Assembly (NCBI GenBank): GCA_947499545.1
Contig: CANMOZ010000001.1
Location: forward strand, 186,001-250,000
Direction of reading: 5' to 3'
DNA: 64,000 nucleotides
From: an uncultured Saccharospirillaceae bacterium
Lineage (GTDB): Bacteria; Pseudomonadota; Gammaproteobacteria; Pseudomonadales; Oceanobacteraceae
Below the pieces are notes generated by a model. It was not told the origin of the DNA. It did not search any database and worked only from the letters and a program-made list of their open reading frames with translations. The position numbers were made by a program, and so were the translations under genes. Positions 55,501-64,000 of the stretch are shown piece after piece. Position 1 is the stretch's first letter, and the number at the start of each line of letters is the position of its first letter.

Positions 55501-58116
55501 TTGATGGGTTTCATCTGTGAGCAACATATTGCGCTTGTTGTCGCCTTTAGGAAGTTTAACCCCCACATAACGTTGGTAAGGGTATAAAGGATAGGCATTA
55601 CGTTGAATACTAAAGGCACCACCTGGTTCAAAGACACGCGTCACCACATGAGCCGTTATTTTTCCTGGTGCTTTTGCCGGCAACGATAAGGGAATATCCG
55701 CAGAGATTTTGCCTGCAGCATCCAACTTCCCTTTCCAGACTTCTTGTAAATAGGTATTGAGGTGCCTAGTTGGATCGTCAAAAACGTATTCTGGCCAGCC
55801 TTTAAATTGCGTTTTGGCGGCATTAAAACGCATTTGCACATCCGCATTTAAATCCGCTGCTGTTGCGCCATGAAGCCAATGTGAACTAAGGTTTAAACCC
55901 ACCTTATTGTCTTTACCATTCAACAACCAAGGGGTTGTTTTAGGTTCTGTGCTGATGGCCAAACGGTTAGGCTGAATGCTTTCAACCCTTAAACGCTTTT
56001 CAAATGTGCGACCGCCCAGCAGCACTTTGGCAACCCATCGACCGGTTGGTGCATTTTCTGTTGTCTGAACATCGAACCGATAAAACCCGTTAAGAGGCTT
56101 TGACTGTGTGACTTTTTGATGCACCTGTCCTTTTGGCCCGATCAATAACAAGGTTGCAGGGTGCTGATCAGGCACTTGCTGGTTAGGATCATGCACGACA
56201 AAATTCAAGTGCATTTGATCACCTGGGCGCCACACATCTCGCTCACCATAAATGACGGCTTTGACACCTTGCTCGGCAGTACTCCCTCCAACATCAAAGT
56301 GGCTGATGGGTAAAGCCGTATGACGATCGACACGTAGATAACCGCGACCTTCTTGGTTTGCAAAAGCCAAAAGGTAATAAGGTCGACGAGAAAGGGTTTC
56401 GAACAAGGTACCCTGTGCATCGGTTTTACGGCGAGCAATTAATTGATCTTGAAAATCCCTAAATTCAACATAGGTATTGGGCTTTGGCTTTCCGGTTTGT
56501 AAATCCGTCGTCACGACCAGAAAGCGATTGCCTGTCCCTTTTTTAGCAATCAAGCCAATGTTCGATGCAATTATGTTGCGAGTGGCCGTGGCCGCATCTT
56601 GATAGCGGTAATACGCATCATTACAAGCATCGTGTCGCTTATTCCATTTTAATGAATCAGAGCCATTATAAGCGTTTTCAATGCCATCCCAATAACTGCT
56701 TTCAGACGCCACCATTTCATCGCCACTCCCGTTTTCATTTACTAACGGAAATTCTTTTAGTATGGGTTTGGCTTGAGCGTTTTTTTCACATTCCAACAAG
56801 TAATTTCCACGATTGATGGACAAGGTCAATTGAAATAATCCACCGGGGTTTGATTTCACTAAATCCGTGACATCTAGAGAATACCGTTCCCATCGATCGG
56901 TTTTCGCATTGGGAAGTTCCAAAGTTTTGCGCCACAAATAACGGCCAACTCGTCTCATACCACTTGAATCTTGCAAACGATTTTGTTGTAGAAATTGTCC
57001 CATTCGATTATCAAATACTTGAAGAGCTGCTATTTGCACCGATGACACGTTCATCGTCTCAATAGGGACTTCCAGGCGGTCCCCATTAGGCAATATCACC
57101 CCTTCACCAATAAATCGAACTTCGGGTTTCTCTGCTCCAAAACTTAATACGTGTTGGAAAACCGCTTCTAATGAACGCCCTTTCTTTGATTTAATACCGG
57201 GATGCAGTTTGAGTGTTTTATTGCCCGATAGGGTTTTATCCAGATAGATTTTCAGTTGATTTTGGTGGATGGAAGTGCGAACCCGACTGCCGTCTAAAGT
57301 GACTAACCCATTAAGATTTTGATTGGGTTTTAATGCACCAGTGAATTGAACGACCACTTCTTTCGAGTTCCCTTGCGCTTGTTTTACTTCAAGCACTGAA
57401 AATTGATTTTTTGCTGGAATGGTAACCAATCGCTCACCCGTTTCCTCTATACCAATGACCTGTGCATTCCAAGAAAGGGTCGCCGTTGACGCTTGAGTCG
57501 GTTGCGGTATGAGGTTGGAGCGAAAGCGATGTTGACGCCCTTGAGAACCGTGATCCCATTGCAGGGTTACTGATTCATTGACAGATTTAAGATTTAATAA
57601 TGATTCAATGGCCTGATCCTCAACACGATCAGACGTCGACACCACACCGCGAATGCGAACACCAGCAGATGAAATATCGATCGGTTCTATATGAACCGAA
57701 TAATCCATTGGAATAACCGATACTTTAAATTGATATGCACCTAACGCATTCGGCAATGATGTAAAGGCGGTTGCATCCAGTTGCACTTGATACTCCTGCC
57801 CTGAGGTCAGGGGGTGATTAGGGGTAAACCTTAATTCATAGGGCGACAGAAATTCGACTTGCCCTTCGACTTGAGGGGTGATGTTTAGTGCATGCTGCCA
57901 ATTTTGATTAATCGTCTCCGCATCCACCATCGCTTCATAAAACCGAAGCTGGATAGCATCATCCTTTGAAATACTGTATTGATTGACCTGAGCAACATAG
58001 CGTTCCCACTTAGGGGCTTCGTCAGCAATGCCTGCTTGTGAAAAACTCAGCAGCAAAAGGCCAAAAGGTATCCACCAGCGGTTCATGAACCAAGCGCTTC
58101 TATTCAGTATTCTCAT
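52573..58116 (-). CDS. yfhM: Bacterial alpha-2-macroglobulin (YfhM-like), thioester-containing
   Basis: 1847 residues. Signal sequence around residues 11-31 (MNRWWIPFGLLLLSFSQAG) without a lipobox cysteine, unlike E. coli YfhM, which is a lipoprotein; it may be soluble in the periplasm or keep the signal as anchor. MG domains fill the first 1200 residues. The thioester motif YPYGCLEQT lies near residue 1403, followed by the helical thioester domain and a C-terminal MG domain. These proteins trap proteases that breach the outer membrane, while PBP1C repairs peptidoglycan. TAGGAA stands seven bases before the ATG at 58116; another ATG at 58086 is possible. Confidence 0.94.
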   Translation of the reverse strand: MRILNRSAWFMNRWWIPFGLLLLSFSQAGIADEAPKWERYVAQVNQYSISKDDAIQLRFYEAMVDAETINQNWQHALNITPQVEGQVEFLSPYELRFTPNHPLTSGQEYQVQLDATAFTSLPNALGAYQFKVSVIPMDYSVHIEPIDISSAGVRIRGVVSTSDRVEDQAIESLLNLKSVNESVTLQWDHGSQGRQHRFRSNLIPQPTQASTATLSWNAQVIGIEETGERLVTIPAKNQFSVLEVKQAQGNSKEVVVQFTGALKPNQNLNGLVTLDGSRVRTSIHQNQLKIYLDKTLSGNKTLKLHPGIKSKKGRSLEAVFQHVLSFGAEKPEVRFIGEGVILPNGDRLEVPIETMNVSSVQIAALQVFDNRMGQFLQQNRLQDSSGMRRVGRYLWRKTLELPNAKTDRWERYSLDVTDLVKSNPGGLFQLTLSINRGNYLLECEKNAQAKPILKEFPLVNENGSGDEMVASESSYWDGIENAYNGSDSLKWNKRHDACNDAYYRYQDAATATRNIIASNIGLIAKKGTGNRFLVVTTDLQTGKPKPNTYVEFRDFQDQLIARRKTDAQGTLFETLSRRPYYLLAFANQEGRGYLRVDRHTALPISHFDVGGSTAEQGVKAVIYGERDVWRPGDQMHLNFVVHDPNQQVPDQHPATLLLIGPKGQVHQKVTQSKPLNGFYRFDVQTTENAPTGRWVAKVLLGGRTFEKRLRVESIQPNRLAISTEPKTTPWLLNGKDNKVGLNLSSHWLHGATAADLNADVQMRFNAAKTQFKGWPEYVFDDPTRHLNTYLQEVWKGKLDAAGKISADIPLSLPAKAPGKITAHVVTRVFEPGGAFSIQRNAYPLYPYQRYVGVKLPKGDNKRNMLLTDETHQVAIQAVDVDGKPTQVAEVEVNLYKLNWKWWWDKSSSSVTQSFSAEYAEALDQKIIALTEGKGTYDFSIQYPDWGRYLVRVCDTQKGGHCTGQVMYVDWPGWAGRAQEMGDAAAVLTLALDKAKYSVGETAQLRLPEGVSGRALLTLEKGQDILEHRWVELEADEPAIIPINIQSGMAPNLYAAITLIQSHAERDNERPIRLQGIVPLMVEDPATLLEPVVEVEEEWKPKTQVQVKVKEKQAKPMTYTLAVVDEGLLGITGFKTPNLHQDFYRREALGVMTWDLFSQVIGAYGAELDRLLAIGGSDASSKKGKNPRERRFPPVVKFLGPFELNAGATAEHTIEIPQYIGAVRVMVVAGQAGAYGSEQKEVKVREPLSTLVTLPRVLGPSEEVQVPVSVFAFDPKLTNANVSLEFGPGLSLVGDKNQVVDFTSGKEQLARFMIKVSDEVRSTYVRTRIKGGEHQSESETFIQVRAPSAPRTIKTKERLEPGESKTLSFARFGLSGTEQVELSLSTFPSFGLTHRLNSLIRYPYGCLEQTVSGAIPQLYLSKLIALTPKQAEQTEDNVHAALDRLRNFMHADGQFRYWPGTDTRHQWANVYAGYFLVEAKRAGYQVPSSIYNTWTQAARKLAKGWTRGNADESLTQAFRLWVLAKAEMPEVAAMNRLRSSKTLDTRGHWLLAAAYAQLGLKHAAQDLLDQSAPVVHNYQEPGVTFGSDLRDEALYYIALNALEDDSSAIKVSETLADKLNSSNWYSTHSLGFALSALAQSIPSVSQTKTGIKVDSVWENLPESQQTLIFKRSMMQWAFEDKGKDQLSLTNNSDLPVYAELNFTAAPKPSEETLNNSLLAINVQYLDAKGQPINVSQLTQGTTLGVVATVHNKSGRAIKNIALNQPFPSGWEIMPVGNTEQGQLTYQDIRDDRVYSFFDLNKGESRTFRLKVTATYAGRFYAPGSVVEAMYDGTLKSRLPGQWVDVKAR

Positions 58117-58440
58117 ACAGGTTTCCTATATAGCCTAACCACAAAGAGCACCCCGCTCTATATCATTGCTATTTTACACACTACCAAAAATAGGGGTTAT
58201 ATTTTAGATGGGTTATATTTTAGATGGGTATAGTCAAAAACGTCTGGACTCACACAATTGAGTTATCCGTTTATCTTCCCAAACTGAAACACTTTATTGA
58301 GTGTATAAGACCCAAGAATGATTGATGACTCTCAAATAATAAATGAGTTCATTTTCTTATGTCGGCAAGTAACAAGAGGTACTCAATTAGGGGGAAGCAG
58401 TAATAAAAGTGAGTAGTCACATATCATTTGGGGTTATGTT
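58117..58440. other. Intergenic region with a 16-bp tandem repeat
   Basis: GGGTTATATTTTAGAT occurs twice in tandem (58194-58209, 58210-58225), and a third partial unit GGGTATAG follows. It lies about 80 bases upstream of the alpha-2-macroglobulin gene and may bind a regulator or be slippage. No gene is visible in the 324 bases, which also hold the 3' end of the FimL operon. Confidence 0.55.
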
Positions 58441-59091
58441 TTAGGACCCCAGATTGGCCATTGCTGATTTTGCGGCCTCATTGTCAGGGTTAATGACTAT
58501 TTCATCCCCTTCTAAAGAGAGGCTGAATGAAGCGCCTTCAGCGAGAGGAATGTATACACCCTCTGCGTACGTAGCCCTGATAAAAGGCAAGAAAGGCGAT
58601 TGATTCATGATTTTCCAGAAAGGAATAAAAGGATCTGATTTCAAAGGATGCTGGGTTTTATCGACGTTGCGTTCTTGCTCAAGTGATAAGAAACGTCCTT
58701 CTAACCCCTCAACCCGGTAGGCGGTCTTTAAGCCCGCTTGAACCGCGGGGCCTGACCAGTAGAGCATTTGGATTTTAAACTCAGCTTGATCGCCTAATAC
58801 ATCGTAAAGGCCGGTTTTAATGCCTTCCCCTTTAACATCAACATCAAAACGCTGTTCTTCTTTTTTCTGAATATTCAGAGTGATCAAGGGTGCATCAGTC
58901 TTAGCGACTTTAAATGACATCATGTCAAAAATAACATAGCCACCGGCAACAGCCGCTGCCAAGAATCCCATGCCAAGCACGCCCTTCATAAACCCACGAA
59001 ACCAATCAGGGTCCGACAACAGCTTGACTGCTATCACGACCAATATGAGTACGATGACCCCGAGGGTTGCATGAAAAGCAAGTAAATCCAT
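58441..59091 (-). CDS. Hypothetical membrane-anchored protein downstream of fimL
   Basis: 216 residues with two N-terminal membrane helices (about 5-24 and 36-60) and a C-terminal extracytoplasmic domain (VDVKGEGIKTGLYDVLGDQAEFKI, YRVEGLEGRFLSLEQ). I do not recognise a family, though similar proteins accompany fimL in related genomes to my recollection. AGGGA precedes the ATG at good distance. Only 35 bases separate it from the fimL stop, so the two form an operon. Confidence 0.75.
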   Translation of the reverse strand: MDLLAFHATLGVIVLILVVIAVKLLSDPDWFRGFMKGVLGMGFLAAAVAGGYVIFDMMSFKVAKTDAPLITLNIQKKEEQRFDVDVKGEGIKTGLYDVLGDQAEFKIQMLYWSGPAVQAGLKTAYRVEGLEGRFLSLEQERNVDKTQHPLKSDPFIPFWKIMNQSPFLPFIRATYAEGVYIPLAEGASFSLSLEGDEIVINPDNEAAKSAMANLGS

Positions 59092-59126
59092 GGTATCCCT
59101 AACAACCTATTGATTGAGATTATTTA

Positions 59127-60800
59127 TTAACGGTCAATCGGATAACCCAATTCACTGAGACTATCGACTGCGACACGTAATATATCATCACTGGCATGAT
59201 CAACGCTGATCAAGGTCTCAACGTAATACTCAATACTGGTTAACGCATCCGCTAAAACCTCTAATTGATGAGCATCCGGTTCCGGTGCATCCTTGGCAAT
59301 GAGACGCTCTTCAATAAAGGTGATACAGCTTTTAACCAGTGCGTGTACTTTTTCTTCGTTACTAAAGTAAAAGCCACCAGCGACGGTTTCGAGTGTGGTC
59401 TTAATATTGGCCAAATGCAGCTTATCACCTGAATCTACAAAGGAAGAAACCGCTCGTTTAGCCAACGCCAACCCAGAACGAATTTCATCGAAGACAATAT
59501 GAACCGCTTGAGCATGCGCCCCTGTCACCGGTTTATGATCGGGTTTACCATGAACGTCTACATGGCGTACCAAATCCACTTCGTTTTCAATGATTAACAG
59601 CGCATCTGCTAGGGTATTTAAACTCTTATCACGTTCGTCGGCTCCCATCTCTTTCACTTTGAGGATGGCATCCAGCTGAGTGCCAACCTTCCGTGCCGAG
59701 GATTCAAGCCCTACCACTTTCAGTACTTCAGAAACGCTGTTTAACGCAGCCCCGATTTTATCAAAGGCTTCGGGTTTGGCTTCGTTGCGCTCAACACTGT
59801 CTAAGAGTTCTTTTACAGAGCTGATTTCATCTTCAAGGGCAGTGGCTAGCGCTTCGAAAGCTGACAGCTCTGGCCCTGTCATCATGCGTCTGTATTCACG
59901 TAAATCTTTTTCAGAAATACTGCGAGGCAATCCATAGGCGTCGGCAACGTTGCCAATCTCACCGTCTCGTTTAGGGGAGATGGATACCAGGAGCAGTAAC
60001 TCTCTGACTAAGCCATCTTGCACTTTAGCCGCAAAAGCATCAGCACCTTCGTTAATCAGCGTGCGTATTTGCTGATCAACTCTTGAAAAGATGCGCTTGC
60101 GGTTTTGGGTTAATTCATAGCCTTCCGTAAAAAGCGCTGTACAAGCGGCACAGGTTACCCACCAGAATGGCCAAGCAGGCGTCCCCCTCATGGCTTTTTC
60201 AAAACGTTCTAAGGAACGCATCACCAGCTTGCCACTGGCACTGATCTGTTGACTGTTGAGTAGTTTCAGCAAGGCAACCTGATACATAATGCGCCAACGA
60301 GGCGCTTGCTGGGACACATTAGACGCATCCGTCGCCGGCGCCGGCGTAGGCAGATTTGGGTTAAGTTCGATATTGAAAAAATACGCATCTGGAAAGGGCT
60401 GTTCACGCTTAAGTTTTCGCACTGCATTGATGGCAGGGATCAGCAAAATCGGTAAATCCCGCTCATTTTGCCCAACAAATTCAAGGTAGCGTCTTAACGT
60501 GTAAATCGCTCCACCCAAACTGCTCACAAAATCTTCAGTTAAATTAGCAGGTTGCTTCGACTTCACATCGGACAGCAGCGTTAACATTTCGTTGGCCAGC
60601 GCTTCTCCACCGACCAACTCAAGTAACTTGAACGTTCCGCGAGCCAAGTTAATTTCATCAATAAATAATTTAAGGTGCTGAGAACCAGCCCCTTCTTCCG
60701 CTACGTAAGCAAAATGACTCTCCGCCTGAGACAAAGTTGCCTCAAGTTCCTTACGCACAAGACTGAATGACAATCCCAATTGTGAGGCCTGATCCACCAT
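59127..60800 (-). CDS. fimL: FimL-like protein (degenerate ChpA/Hpt-domain protein, type IV pilus signalling)
   Basis: 557 residues, close to the length of Pseudomonas FimL (about 556), which resembles the N-terminus of the chemosensory kinase ChpA. The start SLVRKELEATLSQAESHF and HLKLFIDEINLARGTFKLLELVGGEALANEM resemble a helical Hpt domain, but the phosphorylatable histidine is absent: the H of HxxKG reads INLARG. The rest is helical repeats. FimL connects the Chp system and PilG to FimV and raises cyclic AMP, affecting twitching motility and virulence. ATG at 60800 is preferred to GTG at 60821. Confidence 0.85.
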   Translation of the reverse strand: MVDQASQLGLSFSLVRKELEATLSQAESHFAYVAEEGAGSQHLKLFIDEINLARGTFKLLELVGGEALANEMLTLLSDVKSKQPANLTEDFVSSLGGAIYTLRRYLEFVGQNERDLPILLIPAINAVRKLKREQPFPDAYFFNIELNPNLPTPAPATDASNVSQQAPRWRIMYQVALLKLLNSQQISASGKLVMRSLERFEKAMRGTPAWPFWWVTCAACTALFTEGYELTQNRKRIFSRVDQQIRTLINEGADAFAAKVQDGLVRELLLLVSISPKRDGEIGNVADAYGLPRSISEKDLREYRRMMTGPELSAFEALATALEDEISSVKELLDSVERNEAKPEAFDKIGAALNSVSEVLKVVGLESSARKVGTQLDAILKVKEMGADERDKSLNTLADALLIIENEVDLVRHVDVHGKPDHKPVTGAHAQAVHIVFDEIRSGLALAKRAVSSFVDSGDKLHLANIKTTLETVAGGFYFSNEEKVHALVKSCITFIEERLIAKDAPEPDAHQLEVLADALTSIEYYVETLISVDHASDDILRVAVDSLSELGYPIDR

Positions 60801-61186
60801 AAACCCGCTACCATTCCACACTTATATCAGCTTAGTATCTTTTTACATCAATGGTCAGACACTAAGACATTAAGGCATTTTAACCGAAACTTACCTTTTC
60901 ATGACCAAAGACTGACCTTAAATGTCTTCAAAGTCAGCTTAAAGAGCCACTTAACCAGTAAACCTGACAAATGAACACCTGAGCATTTTTACAGTGTTAC
61001 ATTTAATACCATCTCTGCTTTCCTTCAGTTCCTAGTGTATTCTTAGTCAAAATAAGCTGTTTTAACACTTGCATTATTACCGAAAGGCATTAAATTGCCC
61101 AATCAATCCTAATTATGTGATTGAGTGCTCTATATTCCTTATATGGGTGACTCAATTGGAAGCTGTTAACCCGTTAAGGATGCATT
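60801..61186. other. Divergent promoter region of fimL and nhaB
   Basis: About 385 bases, AT-rich, no gene. ATTGAGT near 61122 and ACTCAAT near 61151 make a spaced inverted repeat about 30-60 bases before nhaB, a possible operator. I see no clear -35/-10 pair. Confidence 0.4.
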
Positions 61187-62692
61187 ATGTCGGGAACCCT
61201 GTCTCAATCTTTTGTTGATAACTTTATGGGCAATGCGCCCATGTGGTACAAGAAAACCATTCTCTTGTTTTTGGTTATCAATCCTATTTTGGTCCACACC
61301 CTGGGGCCTGGCATCACGGGTTGGGTACTGATTGCCGAGTTTATCTTTACGTTGGCTTTAGCGCTTAAGTGTTACCCATTGCAACCGGGTGGCTTGCTGG
61401 CCATTGAAGCCATCGCTTTAGGCATGACATCCGCGCCTAAGGTGTACGAAGAAACCCTAGCGAACTTCCCAGTCATCCTGCTCCTGATGTTCATGGTGGC
61501 AGGCATCTATTTCATGAAAGACCTGCTGCTCTTTGTATTCACCAAAATCCTGTTAGGCATCCAGTCTAAGGTATTGCTTTCTCTGATGTTTTCATTTGTC
61601 GCAGCCATACTTTCAGCCTTTTTGGATGCATTGACGGTCACAGCTGTTTTGATCAGTGTTGGCGTTGGGTTCTATTCGGTTTACCACAAGGTTGCTTCAG
61701 GCAAGGATTTTGGTCACCCCAATCATGATCACAGCCTTGATGAAGACCTTCATATGCACCACAGAGAATACCTAGAAGAATTCCGTGCGTTCTTACGCAG
61801 CTTGCTGATGCACGGCGCGGTCGGAACAGCGCTTGGAGGCGTTTGTACCCTGGTCGGCGAACCTCAAAATCTTCTCATTGCCCAAAAAGCCGGTTGGAAC
61901 TTCTTAGATTTCTTCTTGAAAATGGCGCCAGTGACCATGCCGGTTTTAGTGGGCGGTCTCGTCACCTGTGTCATTCTAGAAAAAACGGGCTGGTTTGGTT
62001 ACGGCGCTACCTTACCAACCAGTGTCCGCGAGATTTTAAAAGAATTTGATGCGGTTCAAACCAGCAAGATGACTCAAAAACAAAAGGCGGCTCTCATCGT
62101 TCAGGGGGTTGCGGCAGTCATTTTGATTATTGCGTTGGCATTTCACCTGGCTGAAGTTGGGTTGATTGGTTTGATGATCATTGTCTTTCTGACGGCTTTC
62201 AATGGCATCACGGAAGAACATCAAATCGGCAAAGCCTTTGAAGAAGCCCTACCCTTCACTGCGCTATTGGTTGTGTTTTTCGCTATCGTTGCCGTTATTC
62301 ATGAACAACATCTGTTTACGCCCATCATCACTTGGGTGTTGTCGTTAGACAAAAGTGTACAGCCTGCCATGTTCTTTATCGCGAATGGAGTGCTCTCTAT
62401 GATCAGTGATAATGTTTTCGTGGCAACGGTTTACATTTCAGAAGTCAAAGCCGCGCTTCAACAGGGCGCTATTTCGCGTGAACATTTTGAGCTGTTAGCC
62501 ATCGCGATTAACACCGGCACCAACCTCCCTAGCGTGGCAACACCCAACGGACAAGCCGCTTTCTTATTCTTACTCACCTCTGCCATAGCCCCATTAATTC
62601 GCTTGTCTTATGGGCGTATGGTGATCATGGCGCTTCCCTATACGATCGTATTGGGAGTATTGGGTGCCATCGGAGTGAACTATTTTATTTAG
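61187..62692 (+). CDS. nhaB: Na+/H+ antiporter NhaB
   Basis: 501 residues, about twelve membrane segments. The N-terminus [17 protein letters not shown] and the segment [36 protein letters not shown] are diagnostic of NhaB. A loop rich in His and Asp ([16 protein letters not shown], about residues 182-197) is in the usual place. Exchanges cytosolic Na+ for protons at the inner membrane, fitting a marine or halotolerant organism. AAGGA precedes the ATG. Single-gene unit closed by a strong terminator. Confidence 0.97.
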   Translation: MSGTLSQSFVDNFMGNAPMWYKKTILLFLVINPILVHTLGPGITGWVLIAEFIFTLALALKCYPLQPGGLLAIEAIALGMTSAPKVYEETLANFPVILLLMFMVAGIYFMKDLLLFVFTKILLGIQSKVLLSLMFSFVAAILSAFLDALTVTAVLISVGVGFYSVYHKVASGKDFGHPNHDHSLDEDLHMHHREYLEEFRAFLRSLLMHGAVGTALGGVCTLVGEPQNLLIAQKAGWNFLDFFLKMAPVTMPVLVGGLVTCVILEKTGWFGYGATLPTSVREILKEFDAVQTSKMTQKQKAALIVQGVAAVILIIALAFHLAEVGLIGLMIIVFLTAFNGITEEHQIGKAFEEALPFTALLVVFFAIVAVIHEQHLFTPIITWVLSLDKSVQPAMFFIANGVLSMISDNVFVATVYISEVKAALQQGAISREHFELLAIAINTGTNLPSVATPNGQAAFLFLLTSAIAPLIRLSYGRMVIMALPYTIVLGVLGAIGVNYFI

Positions 62693-62739
62693 TGCTTGTT
62701 CCCATTATCCATTTGCACACGACACTCTAAGCAAAGACC

Positions 62740-62763
62740 AAACACCCTCAATCGAGGGTGTTT
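62740..62763. terminator. Strong bidirectional terminator between nhaB and the amine oxidase gene
   Basis: AAACACCCTC (62740-62749) and GAGGGTGTTT (62754-62763), ten perfect pairs around an AATC loop, followed by ATTT. It includes the stop codon of the minus-strand amine oxidase gene. Confidence 0.9.
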
Positions 62764-64000
62764 ATTTCTAATAACGCTTTTGCCGCTTGCTTTCCTGAAG
62801 CGACAGCACTCACCATATAACCATCCAAGCAGCTGTGCCATTCCGATCCAGCAAAGATCATATTTCCCACCCTACAATGGTTCTCTGACGCCCCAGAAAC
62901 TCGCCACTCGCCAGGTTTTACAACACCGCCATAGGAGCCCAGAGAGTAAGGGTCAGCTCCCCAATAATGGCCTTCAATCATATTGAGTAACTTTGCATCT
63001 GAAAGCTCGGGTAACACTTGACTCGCTGAGTTAATAAAATGTTTCGCAAAGCGTTGCTTCGCTTCCAAGCTCCAATGAGCGTCGGCTTGTTGAGCGGATA
63101 TGAATAAGGTCACGATAGAACCCGCTTCAGAAAGCGCTTGAGGATGACCACCATTCCAGGCTCTAAAATCTGGATGAATAATCGACAACACCTCACGCTG
63201 CTGGTTTTTATCCAACCATACGGGCTTATCAAAGTGAAGAAACAGTTTTCGATTACTCCCCACTTGAGTGTGCTTAATTTTCGACTGCCATTTCTTCTCA
63301 ACGCCCTCATTCAAGTTAAGTCGAATACGGGTTTCACTATAAGGTGACTCATCGCCTTCCCAATCGTAGAGATTAATGGGGGTCGCTAAAATCAGCCGGT
63401 CTGCTGTATAGGTTATCCGTCGCCCTGATGCCTGGAAAAGCAATTCATAGCCAGATGATGTTTGATTAACCTCTAATAGTTGATGCCCTAGATGTAGACA
63501 TTCATCAGGAATACTGTCATATAAACGTTCAACTAAGAGATGGTTCCCACCCTCGACTCTATAGCGATGATCACCGATGGCACGAGTCAACCAACGCGCT
63601 GGGGCATGATCACAACCTGGAATCTCAAAAAGGTGATTGGCGTTTATTTGATCTAATTCGACGCCATATTCAGCGGAGAGTATTGTTTTCGACAAAGCCA
63701 GGAAATCGCTTTTTATACGATCTGAAATCCCTGGCAGGTTTTTAATATAGGCTTCATAACTGAATGGATTTAGTTGCTCGGGGTCAAAATCCACAGAAGC
63801 TAAAACTGAAAACAAGGGGAAAAATACTGTTCTAATTCTGCAGTACTTATTTCTTCATTATGCAGCATGTAAACCCGTGCTTGTACTTCCCGCATGTGCG
63901 TCGGCTGTAAACGATCCCCAACATTTAACCCTAGGGTAGTTAACAGGCTTAATAGCTCTGTATGCGAGGAATCAATGGCTAAAGCGCCTTCTTCTAACCA
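62748..64000 (-). pseudogene. Flavin amine oxidase, frameshifted and cut by the window edge
   Basis: Two overlapping minus-strand frames together spell a flavin monoamine oxidase. From 64000 to about 63816 the frame reads WLEEGALAIDSSHTELLSLL and ends ELEQYFSPCFQF stop. From 63815 down to 62748 another frame continues LFSVLASVDFDPEQLNPFSY and runs 350 residues to the FAD-closing end IFAGSEWHSCLDGYMVSAVASG. One extra base in the run TTTTTCCCC (63816-63824) would join them as ELEQYFSPLFSV. The N-terminal Rossmann motif should lie outside the window. The downstream frame lacks a credible start. The gene is either a recent pseudogene or carries a homopolymer sequencing error. Confidence 0.8.

Overview
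The window comes from a gammaproteobacterium, most likely a marine member of the Oceanospirillales/Pseudomonadales type. The evidence is the conserved block alaS-lysC-csrA-tRNA-Ser-tRNA-Arg-tRNA-Arg on the minus strand (the E. coli equivalent is alaS-csrA-serV-argV), together with a FimL-like twitching-motility protein, NhaB, SohB and a yfhM/pbpC-like pair. This assignment is inference; no rRNA gene or species marker is present.

Layout. 0-1.7 kb: the end of a degenerate HD-GYP protein and a FIST sensor. 1.8-6.8 kb: three tRNAs, csrA, lysC, alaS. 7-10.4 kb: a secreted hypothetical protein, a type II NADH dehydrogenase, a small hypothetical protein and a TIGR01777 epimerase. 10.5-22.1 kb: a renalase-like oxidoreductase, then twelve tightly packed or overlapping genes: DUF523/DUF1722, a LitR/CarH-like MerR regulator, photolyase, a fatty acid desaturase, an NTF2-like protein, an SDR, a flavin amine oxidase, DUF1365, a Cfa-like methyltransferase and three envelope proteins. 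This looks like a light or singlet-oxygen defence operon combining DNA repair with membrane-lipid modification. 22.4-25 kb: cytochrome b561, then a CesT-type chaperone next to a lethal-factor-like metalloprotease, a candidate type III effector pair. 25.5-30.3 kb: SohB, an SCP2 protein, and a three-gene operon of an MscS-like channel, a soluble MgtE-N/CBS protein and MgtE. 30.7-33.7 kb: a three-gene ABC efflux system. 33.7-35.9 kb: two secreted proteins, one clearly related to peptide-N-glycosidase F.

36.2-49.5 kb is an accessory island. It holds a 1505-residue PAAR-VasX-like type VI effector, three tandem copies of a probable membrane immunity gene, two YcxB-like membrane proteins, a surface protein with ten exact-length 75-nt DUF285/BspA-type repeats, and two unrecognised proteins. 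DNA from about 44 to 49.4 kb is visibly more AT-rich than its surroundings. 49.5-58.1 kb: a small secreted protein, then a penicillin-binding protein 1C and alpha-2-macroglobulin pair. 58.4-64 kb: a FimL-like operon, NhaB, and a flavin amine oxidase gene that is frameshifted near its middle and runs off the right edge.

Most striking are the effector with its triplicated immunity array, whose copies differ mainly in the transmembrane hairpin; the chaperone/protease pair with no secretion apparatus in view; the photo-oxidative operon whose Cfa-like enzyme lacks two canonical cyclopropane synthase residues; and the MgtE operon with a free-standing sensor domain.
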